From: a virus
IMG/VR virus record: IMGVR_UViG_3300044546_001431
Coordinates: 1-29,460 of that record
Strand: one strand, 5' to 3'
DNA: 29,460 nt
The translations under genes were made by a program, and so were the position numbers. Below, piece after piece: positions 15,682 to 22,822 of this stretch. The notes under the pieces are model-generated. The model ran no database searches. It was not told where the DNA came from and saw nothing but the letters and a program-made list of their open reading frames with translations. Position 1 is the stretch's first letter. Every line of letters starts with the position of its first letter.

Positions 15682-15741
15682 TCACAAAGTAAGGGTAAAA
15701 CCTTACGAAATTTGTCACAAAATCAGGGTAAAGCCTTACGA
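15678..15741. repeat. Tandem 31-base direct repeat with internal inverted repeat
   Basis: Two copies, 15678-15708 and 15711-15741, agree at 28 of 31 positions with a 33-base period. Each begins TTTGTCACAAA, contains AGGGTAAA and ends CCTTACGA. In the first copy GTAAGG and CCTTAC form an inverted repeat, so the site could bind a dimer. An open frame runs across this region, but its product is low-complexity and I do not think it is a gene. Confidence 0.8.
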
Positions 15742-15786
15742 TCTAAAAATAAATGTGAAAAAAAATAAAAAATTTGTTTAGAAAAG

Positions 15787-15817
15787 TTTGCAGATATGCA
15801 AAAGACATATATCTTTG
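15787..15817 (+). promoter_or_regulatory. Canonical Bacteroidota promoter driving the early genes
   Basis: TTTG (15787-15790), exactly 19 bases, then TATCTTTG (15810-15817). This is a full match to the -33 TTTG / -7 TAnnTTTG consensus of the primary sigma factor of Bacteroidota. Transcription should start near 15824 and give a leader of about 28 bases to the ATG at 15852. Host RNA polymerase would therefore read the early block at once after infection. Confidence 0.85.
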
Positions 15818-15851
15818 TAGGGTCAATGAGGCACAAAACAAAACAAAAGAT

Positions 15852-16034
15852 ATGAAAACTTTAATAACTGAAATACAAAACTTACACACAGGCAAAGTAG
15901 AAACAAGCAAATCTTATGTCTTAGGTGTAAACACTAAAGAGCAAGAACAAGCGCACTTGCAAACATTAAAAAACCAAATGTCTAAGATGCACTTAACAAC
16001 CGACTACAAACTTTCACGAGTATATTTTATCTAA
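15852..16034 (+). CDS. Small early protein of unknown function
   Basis: A 60-residue basic, hydrophilic protein (MKTLITEIQNLHTGKVETSK...) and the first gene behind the early promoter. It has a strand-like start and a Gln/Lys-rich helix (about 30-47). The start at 15852 is chosen because an in-frame start at 15774 would lie upstream of the promoter. Codon use is A/T-richer than in the structural genes. First early genes of phages often act on the host, but nothing here shows a target. Confidence 0.65.
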   Translation: MKTLITEIQNLHTGKVETSKSYVLGVNTKEQEQAHLQTLKNQMSKMHLTTDYKLSRVYFI

Positions 16035-16052
16035 TCATCAAAACAATTTATT

Positions 16053-16238
16053 ATGGACAAAGAACAAATTATCAAGCTCATTCGCAACAAAGAAAAAGAA
16101 TTGTATGCGGATTACAGAAATTGCCAAAGCCAATACGGCGTAGAACACAAGCACAGTCGGTTTGCGTTGGGCGCATGGGGTGCAGTTTTAAACTTATTAG
16201 AAACAATCGAAACAATCGAAGAATATGAAAACAATTAA
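16053..16238 (+). CDS. Small early protein of unknown function
   Basis: A 61-residue protein, mostly helical and charged (MDKEQIIKLIRNKEKELYADYRNCQ), with a hydrophobic stretch around FALGAWGAVLNLLETIE. It may be a helical hairpin. The leader CAAAACAATTTATT resembles the leaders of the primase and ERF genes. The frame overlaps the next gene by 14 bases. No family recognised. Confidence 0.65.
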   Translation: MDKEQIIKLIRNKEKELYADYRNCQSQYGVEHKHSRFALGAWGAVLNLLETIETIEEYENN

Positions 16239-16452
16239 GAACTTAACACAAGACCAGCGTGACACCCTTGGTGGTGCCGCTGTTATGGTAGCTGGACTCG
16301 CATTCCTATTCTGGCTTTCCACAACAGTATCAAGACCAGTGATGGACCATCCAAGCATCGACCAACAAATCTATCATGAGAAAAGCTACGAGCTGCCAGC
16401 TTCTTTTGATAAGTATGTCAACCATGTGTACAACGACAAATACAATAAGTAA
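16225..16452 (+). CDS. Small membrane protein, one predicted segment
   Basis: A 75-residue protein with a short basic and polar N-terminus, a single hydrophobic segment at about residues 15-33 (LGGAAVMVAGLAFLFWLST) and a hydrophilic C-terminal part ending in Tyr/Asn/Lys-rich sequence. Probably anchored in the inner membrane. It overlaps the neighbours by 14 bases and by one base (TAATG). Function unknown. Confidence 0.65.
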   Translation: MKTIKNLTQDQRDTLGGAAVMVAGLAFLFWLSTTVSRPVMDHPSIDQQIYHEKSYELPASFDKYVNHVYNDKYNK

Positions 16453-16760
16453 TGATTACAATCGATATCCGTGACCACCAGTGCATCAAGATATATGGCG
16501 AAGCTGCCGTTGATTTATTCGTTGAATTCGAAGATGTGGGTGATACCGAGACCAATGGCACAACCATGGCAAACTATGTCATCAAAGTGGGTGACAGTTA
16601 TGGCGATTATAAAATAACAGAAAAACACTATTATGAAGGACTTACAATTAAACAAACAAAAGAATGCGATGAATACCTCGCAAAGCTCTACGAGCAATGC
16701 TACTTCGAGCAAGCCTATGTCGAAGCCATCAACGAGGATGAGCTTGATTGGTTCGTTTAA
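16452..16760 (+). CDS. Acidic protein of unknown function
   Basis: A 102-residue, strongly acidic protein without membrane segments (MITIDIRDHQCIKIYGEAAV...). The first 65 residues look beta-rich and the last 35 helical, ending in EDELDWFV. The start codon shares a base with the preceding stop. The size and charge would suit a DNA mimic or an inhibitor, but that is only a thought; no family recognised. Confidence 0.6.
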   Translation: MITIDIRDHQCIKIYGEAAVDLFVEFEDVGDTETNGTTMANYVIKVGDSYGDYKITEKHYYEGLTIKQTKECDEYLAKLYEQCYFEQAYVEAINEDELDWFV

Positions 16761-16845
16761 CCACTACCAAGTGAATAGATTCTGGACATCATTCAACCAC
16801 GATCTATACAACCGAATTTGTGAAATCAAAATGCAAGAGATATGA
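16738..16845 (+). CDS. Possible 35-residue protein
   Basis: A short frame starting inside the end of the previous gene (MSLIGSFNHYQVNRFWTSF...) and ending in the ATGA that starts the next gene. The stop/start coupling on its 3' side and the lack of any other gene in 16761-16841 argue for it. Its small size and lack of recognised relatives leave it uncertain. Confidence 0.4.
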   Translation: MSLIGSFNHYQVNRFWTSFNHDLYNRICEIKMQEI

Positions 16846-17045
16846 CACCAAAAGAAAAAGCAAGAGATTTAATATTAAAACATTTGCGTGTTAATCATGG
16901 CTTTAATGTACATATTGCAAGGCAATGTGCATTGATTGCAGTTTATGAGTGTATAGAATTGCTATTAAATATAAACCCACACATGGTATTCCCTCAACAA
17001 GTAGAGTACTGGCAAAAAGTTAAACAAGAATTAGAAAAGATATGA
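16842..17045 (+). CDS. Small helical protein of unknown function
   Basis: A 67-residue protein: MTPKEKARDLILKHL, a Cys-containing hydrophobic helix (ARQCALIAVYECIELLL), then a short segment ending in WQKVKQELEKI. Proteins beginning MTPKEKA with this layout are very frequent in Bacteroidota phages, but I know of no established function. ATGA overlaps link it to both neighbours. Confidence 0.75.
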   Translation: MTPKEKARDLILKHLRVNHGFNVHIARQCALIAVYECIELLLNINPHMVFPQQVEYWQKVKQELEKI

Positions 17046-17188
17046 GATTCAAACTAACCTACCACATCGGGCTCGCAGTAGTTCAGGAGTGGATATTCAC
17101 CAGCAAGTCATTGGCATACTGGAAGAAGATGGACCTGATTGAGACGGGTCGATTCAATGATGGAAAATTTAAAGTAACACCGCTATGA
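17042..17188 (+). CDS. Small protein of 48 residues
   Basis: The frame from ATG 17042 to TGA 17188 encodes MRFKLTYHIGLAVVQEWIFT and a Lys/Trp-rich second half ending KFKVTPL. It overlaps the stop of the preceding gene and the start of the next by four bases on each side (ATGA), and would otherwise leave a 140-base hole in a tightly packed operon. No family recognised. Confidence 0.6.
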   Translation: MRFKLTYHIGLAVVQEWIFTSKSLAYWKKMDLIETGRFNDGKFKVTPL

Positions 17189-17442
17189 GAATACCACAGC
17201 TGCAACGAATTAAAACAATTTTTGATATCATGAATGACTGCCAATATCATGACACAAAAGATATAGTCAAAAAAGTCAATGATAAATTGTGTGCCAATTA
17301 TTGCAAAAGCACTATTGAGAAAGATATGGATTTCATGAGAATGAATCTTGATGCTGATGATGAATGGATGTCATCAATAAGAGGTGTGAAATTTGAGAAT
17401 CCTATTGACTTTTTTGAACGTTTAAAAATTTGGCTTATATGA
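17185..17442 (+). CDS. Winged-helix-like DNA-binding protein
   Basis: An 85-residue protein whose first 60 residues resemble the N-terminal helix-turn-helix of WYL/DeoR-type regulators: PQLQRIKTIFDIM as the first helix, YHDTKDIVKKV as the second, and YCKSTIEKDMDFMRMNL as a recognition helix. It lacks the WYL or sensor domain, so it would be a stand-alone DNA-binding domain. It may regulate early genes or act at the origin region downstream. ATGA overlaps on both sides. Confidence 0.5.
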   Translation: MRIPQLQRIKTIFDIMNDCQYHDTKDIVKKVNDKLCANYCKSTIEKDMDFMRMNLDADDEWMSSIRGVKFENPIDFFERLKIWLI

Positions 17443-17678
17443 CAAGAGAACAAAAACTTCTCGCACTCTGTGGGGTGCTTCCAGTGCTCGGTGACTTCAT
17501 CGAAGACCTAAACGATCAAGGTGTATTCAAGCGAGTCATCAAGCAGAAAGCCAATATGCTACTGCAAGAGATTCAGCGAGTGGATGCAACCATCCTGGAA
17601 GGTGGCAACATGGATATCTTCCAGCAACAAATTGAAATACAACAATCATTTCGCCAATGGGTGGAGCAAAACTTTTAA
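17439..17678 (+). CDS. Helical protein of unknown function
   Basis: A 79-residue protein from the ATG at 17439, which overlaps the previous stop (ATGA). An in-frame TTG three codons upstream is less likely. It is almost entirely helical (MTREQKLLALCGVLPVLGDFIEDL..., then VIKQKANMLLQEIQRVDATI and a Gln-rich end). It precedes the DnaA-IV-like gene by two bases. No family recognised. Confidence 0.65.
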   Translation: MTREQKLLALCGVLPVLGDFIEDLNDQGVFKRVIKQKANMLLQEIQRVDATILEGGNMDIFQQQIEIQQSFRQWVEQNF

Positions 17679-17680
17679 CA

Positions 17681-18085
17681 ATGACAATACAAGAACTAAT
17701 TGACCAAGTAAAAGAAGAAATCGAGGCAAGAGAGCTGGCATTCAAACCTGGTGCCGACAACCGTGCACGTCACAAGGTGTACCAGCGATACTATTTATTT
17801 GAATTCCTTCGCACTCACAAGCTCACAATGACTGAAATCGGCAAGCTCTTTAATATGGACCATTCAACAGTTGTGCATGGTTCGAAAAAAGCAAAAGAAT
17901 GGAAGAAAGACCGCCTATTCCTTCGCATCACTGATGACCTTCGTCAGAAATTTGAGCAATACACAGCACTGGACTATTTGGTTGACCGAAATATCATGCT
18001 CGATGTGCTCCAGTGCGAGTCATTTTGGGAGATGAGAAAGATACAGGATGACATCAAAAAAGGTGTGTATGGCGTGACGATATGA
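17681..18085 (+). CDS. DNA-binding protein with a DnaA domain IV-like helix-turn-helix
   Basis: A 134-residue protein. Residues about 45-70 read LTMTEIGKLFNMDHSTVVHGSKKAKEW, close to the signature of the C-terminal DNA-binding domain of DnaA (IG..F..RDHSTV.HA..K). The AAA+ ATPase part of DnaA is absent. The N-terminal 40 residues are charged and helical, and the C-terminal 50 are helical with an acidic patch. The gene lies right before a region with four CGTCACG repeats and the primase-helicase gene, so it may be the origin recognition protein or a regulator of replication. The start at 17681 is preferred over 17657 because it avoids the overlap. Confidence 0.6.
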   Translation: MTIQELIDQVKEEIEARELAFKPGADNRARHKVYQRYYLFEFLRTHKLTMTEIGKLFNMDHSTVVHGSKKAKEWKKDRLFLRITDDLRQKFEQYTALDYLVDRNIMLDVLQCESFWEMRKIQDDIKKGVYGVTI

Positions 18086-18296
18086 CACATTCTCTTATAT
18101 ACCGATTACTGGAGATATAGCAAACACACCAAGAGCAAAATATTTTTGAGACCGTCAGCGTCACGTAAAAAAGTTAAGTTGCACAATATCAGAAATTTAA
18201 CCCTTTTTATTTGCAAAATTACCGTCACGGAGCGTCACGAAATAGCTAATTACCGTCACGAAATGCGTATATTTACACCCCACAAAACAACATTTT
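18086..18296. other. Candidate replication origin with CGTCACG repeats
   Basis: A 211-base gene-free stretch. CGTCACG occurs at 18159-18165, 18223-18229, 18233-18239 and 18254-18260, with a near copy (CGTCAG) at 18153. The last three start 10 and 21 bases apart, close to whole helical turns, so a protein bound to them would sit on one face of the DNA. Between the first and second full copy lies an A/T-rich segment (18166-18220) suited to strand opening. It is flanked by the DnaA-IV-like gene and the primase-helicase gene. Function as an origin is inferred. Confidence 0.5.
18268..18275 (+). promoter_or_regulatory. Middle promoter candidate before the primase-helicase
   Basis: TATATTTA inside GCGTATATTTAC, 29 bases before the ATG at 18297. 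The same twelve bases precede the ERF gene at the same distance, and both are followed by the leader CAAAACAACA-TTTATG with one base different. It resembles a -7 box TAnnTTTG with a last-base change. No TTTG is seen upstream; a CGTCACG repeat lies in that place and could hold an activator or repressor. Confidence 0.45.
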
Positions 18297-20696
18297 ATGA
18301 AAGTTTCCATATTTAAATCACTCTTTAACATCAAAGAAACTCCTTTTGAGCTATCAATTCAAGAGGTATACAATCGCATCAGACTCGGCAACCCAGAGCT
18401 CATCAAAAAAGTGACAACAATACGATCACTGGAGAAGGCAGACCCCGAGCATGACCGCCTCAAGTCATCACTCAATGCTATCATGTTCAATGGTACCTTC
18501 ACCGAGCGAAATGACAGCAGCTTGGTCGAGCATTCTGGTCTGTGCATTCTGGACTTCGACCAATATCCAACCAAGAAGCTGATGATGGAGGAAAGGAAGC
18601 GCCTGATTGCCGACCCCCATGTGATGATGGTGTTCACTTCGCCATCTGGGAATGGTCTCAAAGCAGTCATCAGAATACCAAAATCTGACAAGGTAGAGCA
18701 CAAGCGCAGATTCACAGCATTCGGAAAGTACTTTGACAGCGAATACTTCGACATAAAGAATAGTAACGTGAGCCGGGTATGCTTTGAATCCTATGACCCA
18801 GACATCTACTTCAATGAGTTCTGTCAAGTGTTCGAAGGCATAGAACAAGACCAGGGCTTCAGCTACACTGAGCGCACTCCCATCTGTATCCTATCCGATG
18901 AGGACAAAATCATCAGCCTTATTGAGCGATTCGACCATGGCTGTCAATTCGTGGAGGGCAGCCGAAATGAATTTGTGTTCAAATTGGCAGCAGTGCTCTG
19001 CGAGTATGGCATTGGAAAGGATACAGCAGAACAGTACATATACACCAGGTATGCTCAAGGCACCAGCTTCAGTGAGCAAGAGATGGTCACAACAGTGCGC
19101 TCGGCATACAAGAAAGCCTCCTACGGCATCAAGTACTTCGAAGACAAGGATACCTTTCAGAAGGTCAGACAGAAGCTAAAGAGCGGCATCCCTGATGATG
19201 ATATCAAGAAGCAGCTGAATGTGCGAGAGGATGTCATTGAGGATATCAAAAAAGAGATTCAAACTGGCGATGATATCTTCTGGTCAGTCAATGAGAATGG
19301 AAAGATAACAATTCAGCCATCCAATTACGCTGAGTTCCTGGTCAAAAACGGCTTCAATAAATACTATCCTGAGAACGCTGAGAAGCCAACCTTTGTCAGA
19401 GTCAAAGAGAACAAGGTCAAGATATCATCGGCAGAACAAATCAAGGACTTTGTGCTGAACTATCTCCAAGGCAAAGGTGAGATGGATGTCTGGAACTACT
19501 GCTCCAGGAATGCATTCCTCTTCAATGAGAACTTCATCAATATGATTGACAGCATCAACATACTGATGCTCCAGGATAGCAAGGATGCTTCATACATCCC
19601 ATTCAAGAATGGTGTTGCCAAGATATCCAAGAGCAAAGTGGAGCTCAAGAGCTACATCGATGTCGATGGCTACATCTGGGAGAATCAAATCATCGAGCGA
19701 GATTTCACCAAGCTGGATGACTGCACCAATGACTTTCAAGATTTCGTTAGCAAGGTGTCAGCAGATGACAGCGGCAGAGTCGATGCGCTGGAGACAACAC
19801 TCGGCTACCTAATGCACACATTCAAGGATAAGACAGACCAGAAGGCAATCATCTTCAATGACCAAGAAATCGATGACAACCCGAATGGAGGGTCAGGCAA
19901 GTCACTGATGCTGGCAGCACTCGGCAATCTGCGCAGAGTGGTTAAGATTGATGGCAAGAGCTTCAACCCATCGAAGTCTGATTTCGTTTATCAGCGAGTC
20001 AATTTGGACACACAGATTCTGGCATTCGATGACGTGAGAAAAGCATTCGACTTTGAGCAGCTCTTCAGCCTAATCACTGAGGGAATCACCGTCAACCGAA
20101 AGAACAAGGATGAGATATTCATTCCATTCAACCGCTCGCCAAAGATTGTCATCACCACCAACTATGTCATCAGTGGTGCTGGGTCATCTCATGACCGCAG
20201 AAGGCATGAGCTGGAGTTCTATCAGTACTTCCATAGCAAGCGCAGCCCATTAGATGAGTATGGTCGACTATTATTCGACTCTTGGACCGATGAGGATTGG
20301 TTGAAGTTCGATAACTATATGGTCAAAAACCTCCAGAAGTACCTGACAAATGGATTGATGAAAGCCATCAGCATCAACGCAGATGCAAAGCGACTCATTC
20401 AGGCAACGTGCAAGGACTTCTTTGACTGGGCTGAAGAGGGCAACCTTGCTCTTGATGTGTACTATTATAACGGCAGCAAGATTCAAGAATTCACCTCCGA
20501 ATTCACATCATTCAAGGAGCTCGAGCCACGCAGATTCCTCAAATGGGTGCAGTCGTATGCTGACTATAAAGGATACAACATCACCAAAGGTCGAAATCAC
20601 AACGGCAGATACTTCATTCTCGATTCGGGAACTCCCAAACCGACTCCAGAATCTGATGATATTTGGGATGAACTTAACGAAAAAGCGAAGCAATGA
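18297..20696 (+). CDS. Primase-helicase (VirE-N/PriCT-type primase with SF3-like helicase)
   Basis: A 799-residue replication protein. The N-terminal part (about 1-180) has LCILDFDQYPTK near 82-93 with Asp residues as in archaeo-eukaryotic-type primases, and TSPSGNGLKAVIRI near 115-128, the pattern of the VirE N-terminal/BT4734-like domain. Residues about 205-285 (FVEGSRNEFVFKLAAVLCEYG) look like a PriCT domain. The C-terminal half has the helicase motifs: Walker A NGGSGKS (about 530-536), Walker B ILAFDDV (about 573-579) and the motif C-like KIVITTNY (about 615-622) of superfamily 3 or D5-type helicases. It probably unwinds and primes at the origin just upstream. No DNA polymerase is encoded in the window, so the host enzyme must extend the primers. 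Confidence 0.85.
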   Translation: MKVSIFKSLFNIKETPFELSIQEVYNRIRLGNPELIKKVTTIRSLEKADPEHDRLKSSLNAIMFNGTFTERNDSSLVEHSGLCILDFDQYPTKKLMMEERKRLIADPHVMMVFTSPSGNGLKAVIRIPKSDKVEHKRRFTAFGKYFDSEYFDIKNSNVSRVCFESYDPDIYFNEFCQVFEGIEQDQGFSYTERTPICILSDEDKIISLIERFDHGCQFVEGSRNEFVFKLAAVLCEYGIGKDTAEQYIYTRYAQGTSFSEQEMVTTVRSAYKKASYGIKYFEDKDTFQKVRQKLKSGIPDDDIKKQLNVREDVIEDIKKEIQTGDDIFWSVNENGKITIQPSNYAEFLVKNGFNKYYPENAEKPTFVRVKENKVKISSAEQIKDFVLNYLQGKGEMDVWNYCSRNAFLFNENFINMIDSINILMLQDSKDASYIPFKNGVAKISKSKVELKSYIDVDGYIWENQIIERDFTKLDDCTNDFQDFVSKVSADDSGRVDALETTLGYLMHTFKDKTDQKAIIFNDQEIDDNPNGGSGKSLMLAALGNLRRVVKIDGKSFNPSKSDFVYQRVNLDTQILAFDDVRKAFDFEQLFSLITEGITVNRKNKDEIFIPFNRSPKIVITTNYVISGAGSSHDRRRHELEFYQYFHSKRSPLDEYGRLLFDSWTDEDWLKFDNYMVKNLQKYLTNGLMKAISINADAKRLIQATCKDFFDWAEEGNLALDVYYYNGSKIQEFTSEFTSFKELEPRRFLKWVQSYADYKGYNITKGRNHNGRYFILDSGTPKPTPESDDIWDELNEKAKQ

Positions 20697-21151
20697 CCAG
20701 ACAACACCGACAACTACTCAAAGACCTCCAACTCAAGTACAAAATGGAAAAGTATCCAACCATCCCACCGCACCTGATTGCCCTGGACCAATGGAATGAC
20801 AACGGAGCCAATGCACTGACCAAATCAATCATCGCATTCCTTCAGTTCAGCGGATGCCAAGCCGAGCGAATCAATACGATGGGAGTCTATCGCAAAAAAT
20901 ACCGCACAGATGGAGTAGCCATCGGTGGTCAGTGGACCAAGGGCACCGGCACACCAGGCTCGGCAGATATCTCGGCAACGATCAAGGGGAGGTCTGTCAA
21001 GATAGAGGTCAAGTATGGAAAAGATAGGCAGTCACAAGCTCAGAAAGCATACCAGAAAGCCATCGAAGAAGCTGGTGGTGTGTATGTTATTGCAAAAGAT
21101 TTTGAAGGATTCTTGAATTTTTATGAGCAGTTTTGCGAATCAATCAAATAA
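20693..21151 (+). CDS. VRR-NUC family nuclease
   Basis: A 152-residue protein starting in the ATGA that ends the primase gene. The C-terminal half carries the PD-(D/E)XK core in VRR-NUC form: TPGSADI (Asp92), then KIEVK (Glu105, Lys107), followed by SQAQKAYQKAIEEAGGVYVIAKD with the Gln and the helix typical of this family. Stand-alone VRR-NUC domains in phages are thought to cut branched DNA such as Holliday junctions or flaps during replication and recombination. The first 60 residues are unassigned. Confidence 0.8.
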   Translation: MTRQHRQLLKDLQLKYKMEKYPTIPPHLIALDQWNDNGANALTKSIIAFLQFSGCQAERINTMGVYRKKYRTDGVAIGGQWTKGTGTPGSADISATIKGRSVKIEVKYGKDRQSQAQKAYQKAIEEAGGVYVIAKDFEGFLNFYEQFCESIK

Positions 21152-21164
21152 AAGCGTATATTTA
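21132..21164 (+). promoter_or_regulatory. Middle promoter candidate before the ERF gene
   Basis: TTTG (21132-21135), 21 bases, then TATATTTA (21157-21164), 27 bases before the ATG at 21184. The sequence GCGTATATTTAC and the leader CAAAACAACAATTTATG match those before the primase-helicase gene, so the two units are likely expressed together. Confidence 0.5.
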
Positions 21165-21183
21165 CGAATCAAAACAACAATTT

Positions 21184-21702
21184 ATGACTACAAAAAAAGC
21201 AGAGCCAATGAACATTTGGCAAAAATTGCACGCTGCCAAGCAGCAGATTGGAAAGGTTGCTAAGAATGCAACGAATCCTCATTTCAAAAAGAGCTACGCT
21301 GACATCAATGCGCTGCTCACAACGGTGGAGCCTATCCTCCACGAGCATGGACTGCTACTCTTGCAGCCAGTGGTTGGCAATGATGTGGTGACTCGTATCA
21401 TCGACATCGACTCTGGTGAAATCATCGAGTCATTCATGAGCCTTCCAGTCATCACAGACCCCCAAAAGGTGCTCGCTGCCGTCACTTACTTCCGTAGAGG
21501 TACATTGCAGTCACTTCTCTCACTTCAAGCTGTGGATGATGATGGAAACACAGCAGCTCAAGGTGCAGCATCCAAGCCAACAATCGATGACAACCGCTTC
21601 AAGAAAGCACTCGAATCAATCGAAGCTGGCAAGTACACAGCACAACAGTTGTCTGCCAACTACGCACTCACTGAAGCACAACTCAAAATGCTATCACTAT
21701 GA
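21184..21702 (+). CDS. ERF-type single-strand annealing protein
   Basis: A 172-residue protein matching the ERF family of phage recombinases: NIWQKLHAAKQQIGKVAKNATNPHFKKSYADINALL, then PILHEHGLLLLQPV, and AAVTYFRRGTLQSLLSL with the Tyr-x-Arg-Arg segment typical of ERF. It anneals complementary single strands and works with the nuclease encoded next (four-base ATGA overlap). The C-terminal 50 residues are a linker and a small helical part. The start at 21184 follows the promoter and conserved leader; an in-frame start at 21133 would lie inside the preceding gene. Confidence 0.82.
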   Translation: MTTKKAEPMNIWQKLHAAKQQIGKVAKNATNPHFKKSYADINALLTTVEPILHEHGLLLLQPVVGNDVVTRIIDIDSGEIIESFMSLPVITDPQKVLAAVTYFRRGTLQSLLSLQAVDDDGNTAAQGAASKPTIDDNRFKKALESIEAGKYTAQQLSANYALTEAQLKMLSL

Positions 21703-22316
21703 AATGGCATCCATCGCAAATCGGTAAGCTGATGACCAATGGCAGAGCCAAGGACAGCATGGGAGAAACAGCCAAGAGCTACATCAAGGAATGTGCGAAG
21801 CAAGACTTCTATAACTACACCACAGAACTCAACAACAAATACATCTGGAAGGGTAGAGAGCAAGAGCTGGAGTCAATCAACCTCATCAACTCGGTGAGGT
21901 TCACTGACTATATCAAGAATGAAGTGACCATCGAGAATGACTATCTCATAGGCACCGCTGATATCATCATCGAACAGCGAGTCATTGACGTCAAGACATC
22001 GTGGTCACTGGACACTTTCCCGGCACTGATTGAGGATGCAGTCAATCCACTCTATGAATGGCAGCTGCGTGCTTACATGATGTTGTATAACAAGCCATGT
22101 GCCGAGCTCATATACTGCATGGTCACCACCTGGGATGAATTCCTCAACGAATACGAGAATCTCCAGCTGCACAGAGTGGACCACATCAATCCTGAGAAGC
22201 GAATCACAGCTCTCTGGTACGATAGAGATGAAGACATCGAGGCAAAGATGGTTGCTCGACTTAAAGAAGCATCCGATCTATATCATGAATATTACGAACA
22301 ATTAAATAACAAGTAA
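21699..22316 (+). CDS. RecB/YqaJ-type PD-(D/E)XK exonuclease
   Basis: A 205-residue protein with the core of this nuclease family: LIGTADIII (Asp88), VIDVKTS (Asp97, Lys99) and the QxxxY-type segment YEWQLRAYMM (about 119-128). The early Glu (GREQELESI) probably completes the active site. Placed directly after the ERF annealing protein, it is likely the exonuclease that makes single strands for annealing, like the exo-bet pair of lambda. It is an alternative reading that it repairs or trims packaged DNA ends. Confidence 0.75.
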   Translation: MKWHPSQIGKLMTNGRAKDSMGETAKSYIKECAKQDFYNYTTELNNKYIWKGREQELESINLINSVRFTDYIKNEVTIENDYLIGTADIIIEQRVIDVKTSWSLDTFPALIEDAVNPLYEWQLRAYMMLYNKPCAELIYCMVTTWDEFLNEYENLQLHRVDHINPEKRITALWYDRDEDIEAKMVARLKEASDLYHEYYEQLNNK

Positions 22317-22317
22317 A

Positions 22318-22641
22318 ATGGAAGAACTAAAAGCAAAAGGCACCATTCACCACCTTGGTGAAGCCAGACAAGTGAGTGAGAAGATGAACATCAGAGAGTT
22401 CGTGCTCAGCATCGGTGACAAGTATCCGCAGTTGGTACAATTTCAAGCAGTGAATGAGCGAGTGAAGTTCCTGGATGGAGCCAAAGTCGGTCAAGAATGC
22501 GAGGTCAAGTTCGACCTTCGAGGTCGTGAGTATAGTGGCAAGTATTATGTCAGCCTCAATGCTTGGGATATCCGCATCGCAACACCAGCAGCACCATCAA
22601 AACCAATCACAGATGAAATCGATGACGATTTACCTTTCTGA
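22318..22641 (+). CDS. Single-strand DNA-binding-like OB-fold protein (DUF3127-like)
   Basis: A 107-residue protein with five beta strands expected of an OB fold (KGTIHHLGEARQVS, REFVLSIGD, LVQFQAV, CEVKFDLRGREY, YYVSLNAWDIRI) and an acidic C-terminal tail DEIDDDLPF. That tail is the form used by SSB proteins to recruit partners. The REFVL segment and WDI strand match what I know of DUF3127, common in Bacteroidota. It starts one base after the exonuclease stop and completes the recombination/replication set. Confidence 0.72.
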   Translation: MEELKAKGTIHHLGEARQVSEKMNIREFVLSIGDKYPQLVQFQAVNERVKFLDGAKVGQECEVKFDLRGREYSGKYYVSLNAWDIRIATPAAPSKPITDEIDDDLPF

Positions 22642-22822
22642 TGGCGAGAATATTCGGGACTTCATCCACAAAGAGTTGAGGTCCCGACTCTCAAGCCGAT
22701 ACAAGATGACTCACTTGGCTGAGGATATGAATCTCAACTACTACACTGTCAACCGATTCATGAGAGGCAATGGGGTGGGTGATGAGTTCTATATTCAAGC
22801 CTTCAACTTTCTGATGAAATGA
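22622..22822 (+). CDS. Small helix-turn-helix-like protein
   Basis: A 66-residue protein overlapping the end of the SSB-like gene by 20 bases (alternative ATG at 22613). Residues about 25-50, RYKMTHLAEDMNLNYYTVNRFMRGN, look like a helix-turn-helix of the Cro/CI type, but the protein is only one domain long. It could be a transcriptional regulator. It is linked by ATGA to the next gene. Confidence 0.5.
   Translation: MTIYLSDGENIRDFIHKELRSRLSSRYKMTHLAEDMNLNYYTVNRFMRGNGVGDEFYIQAFNFLMK

Larger units (their letters stand above)
15447..15851. other. Gene-free regulatory region between late and early blocks
   Basis: A 405-base stretch without a convincing gene. In order it holds a terminator, a weak promoter-like box, a second terminator, three ACC-CGGGTA-type repeats, a tandem 31-base repeat, an A/T-rich run and the early promoter. 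A 103-codon open frame at 15470-15781 crosses terminators and repeats and is probably not translated. Confidence 0.75.

Noticed and set aside
15470-15781. Open frame of 103 codons between the late and early blocks
   Set aside because: It crosses two terminators and the repeat array, its product is low-complexity (Phe/Tyr/Lys-rich with a duplicated segment caused by the DNA repeat), and it lies upstream of the early promoter.
16452-16760. Anti-CRISPR or DNA-mimic role for the acidic early protein
   Set aside because: Size and charge alone are not evidence; no partner gene or known family supports it.
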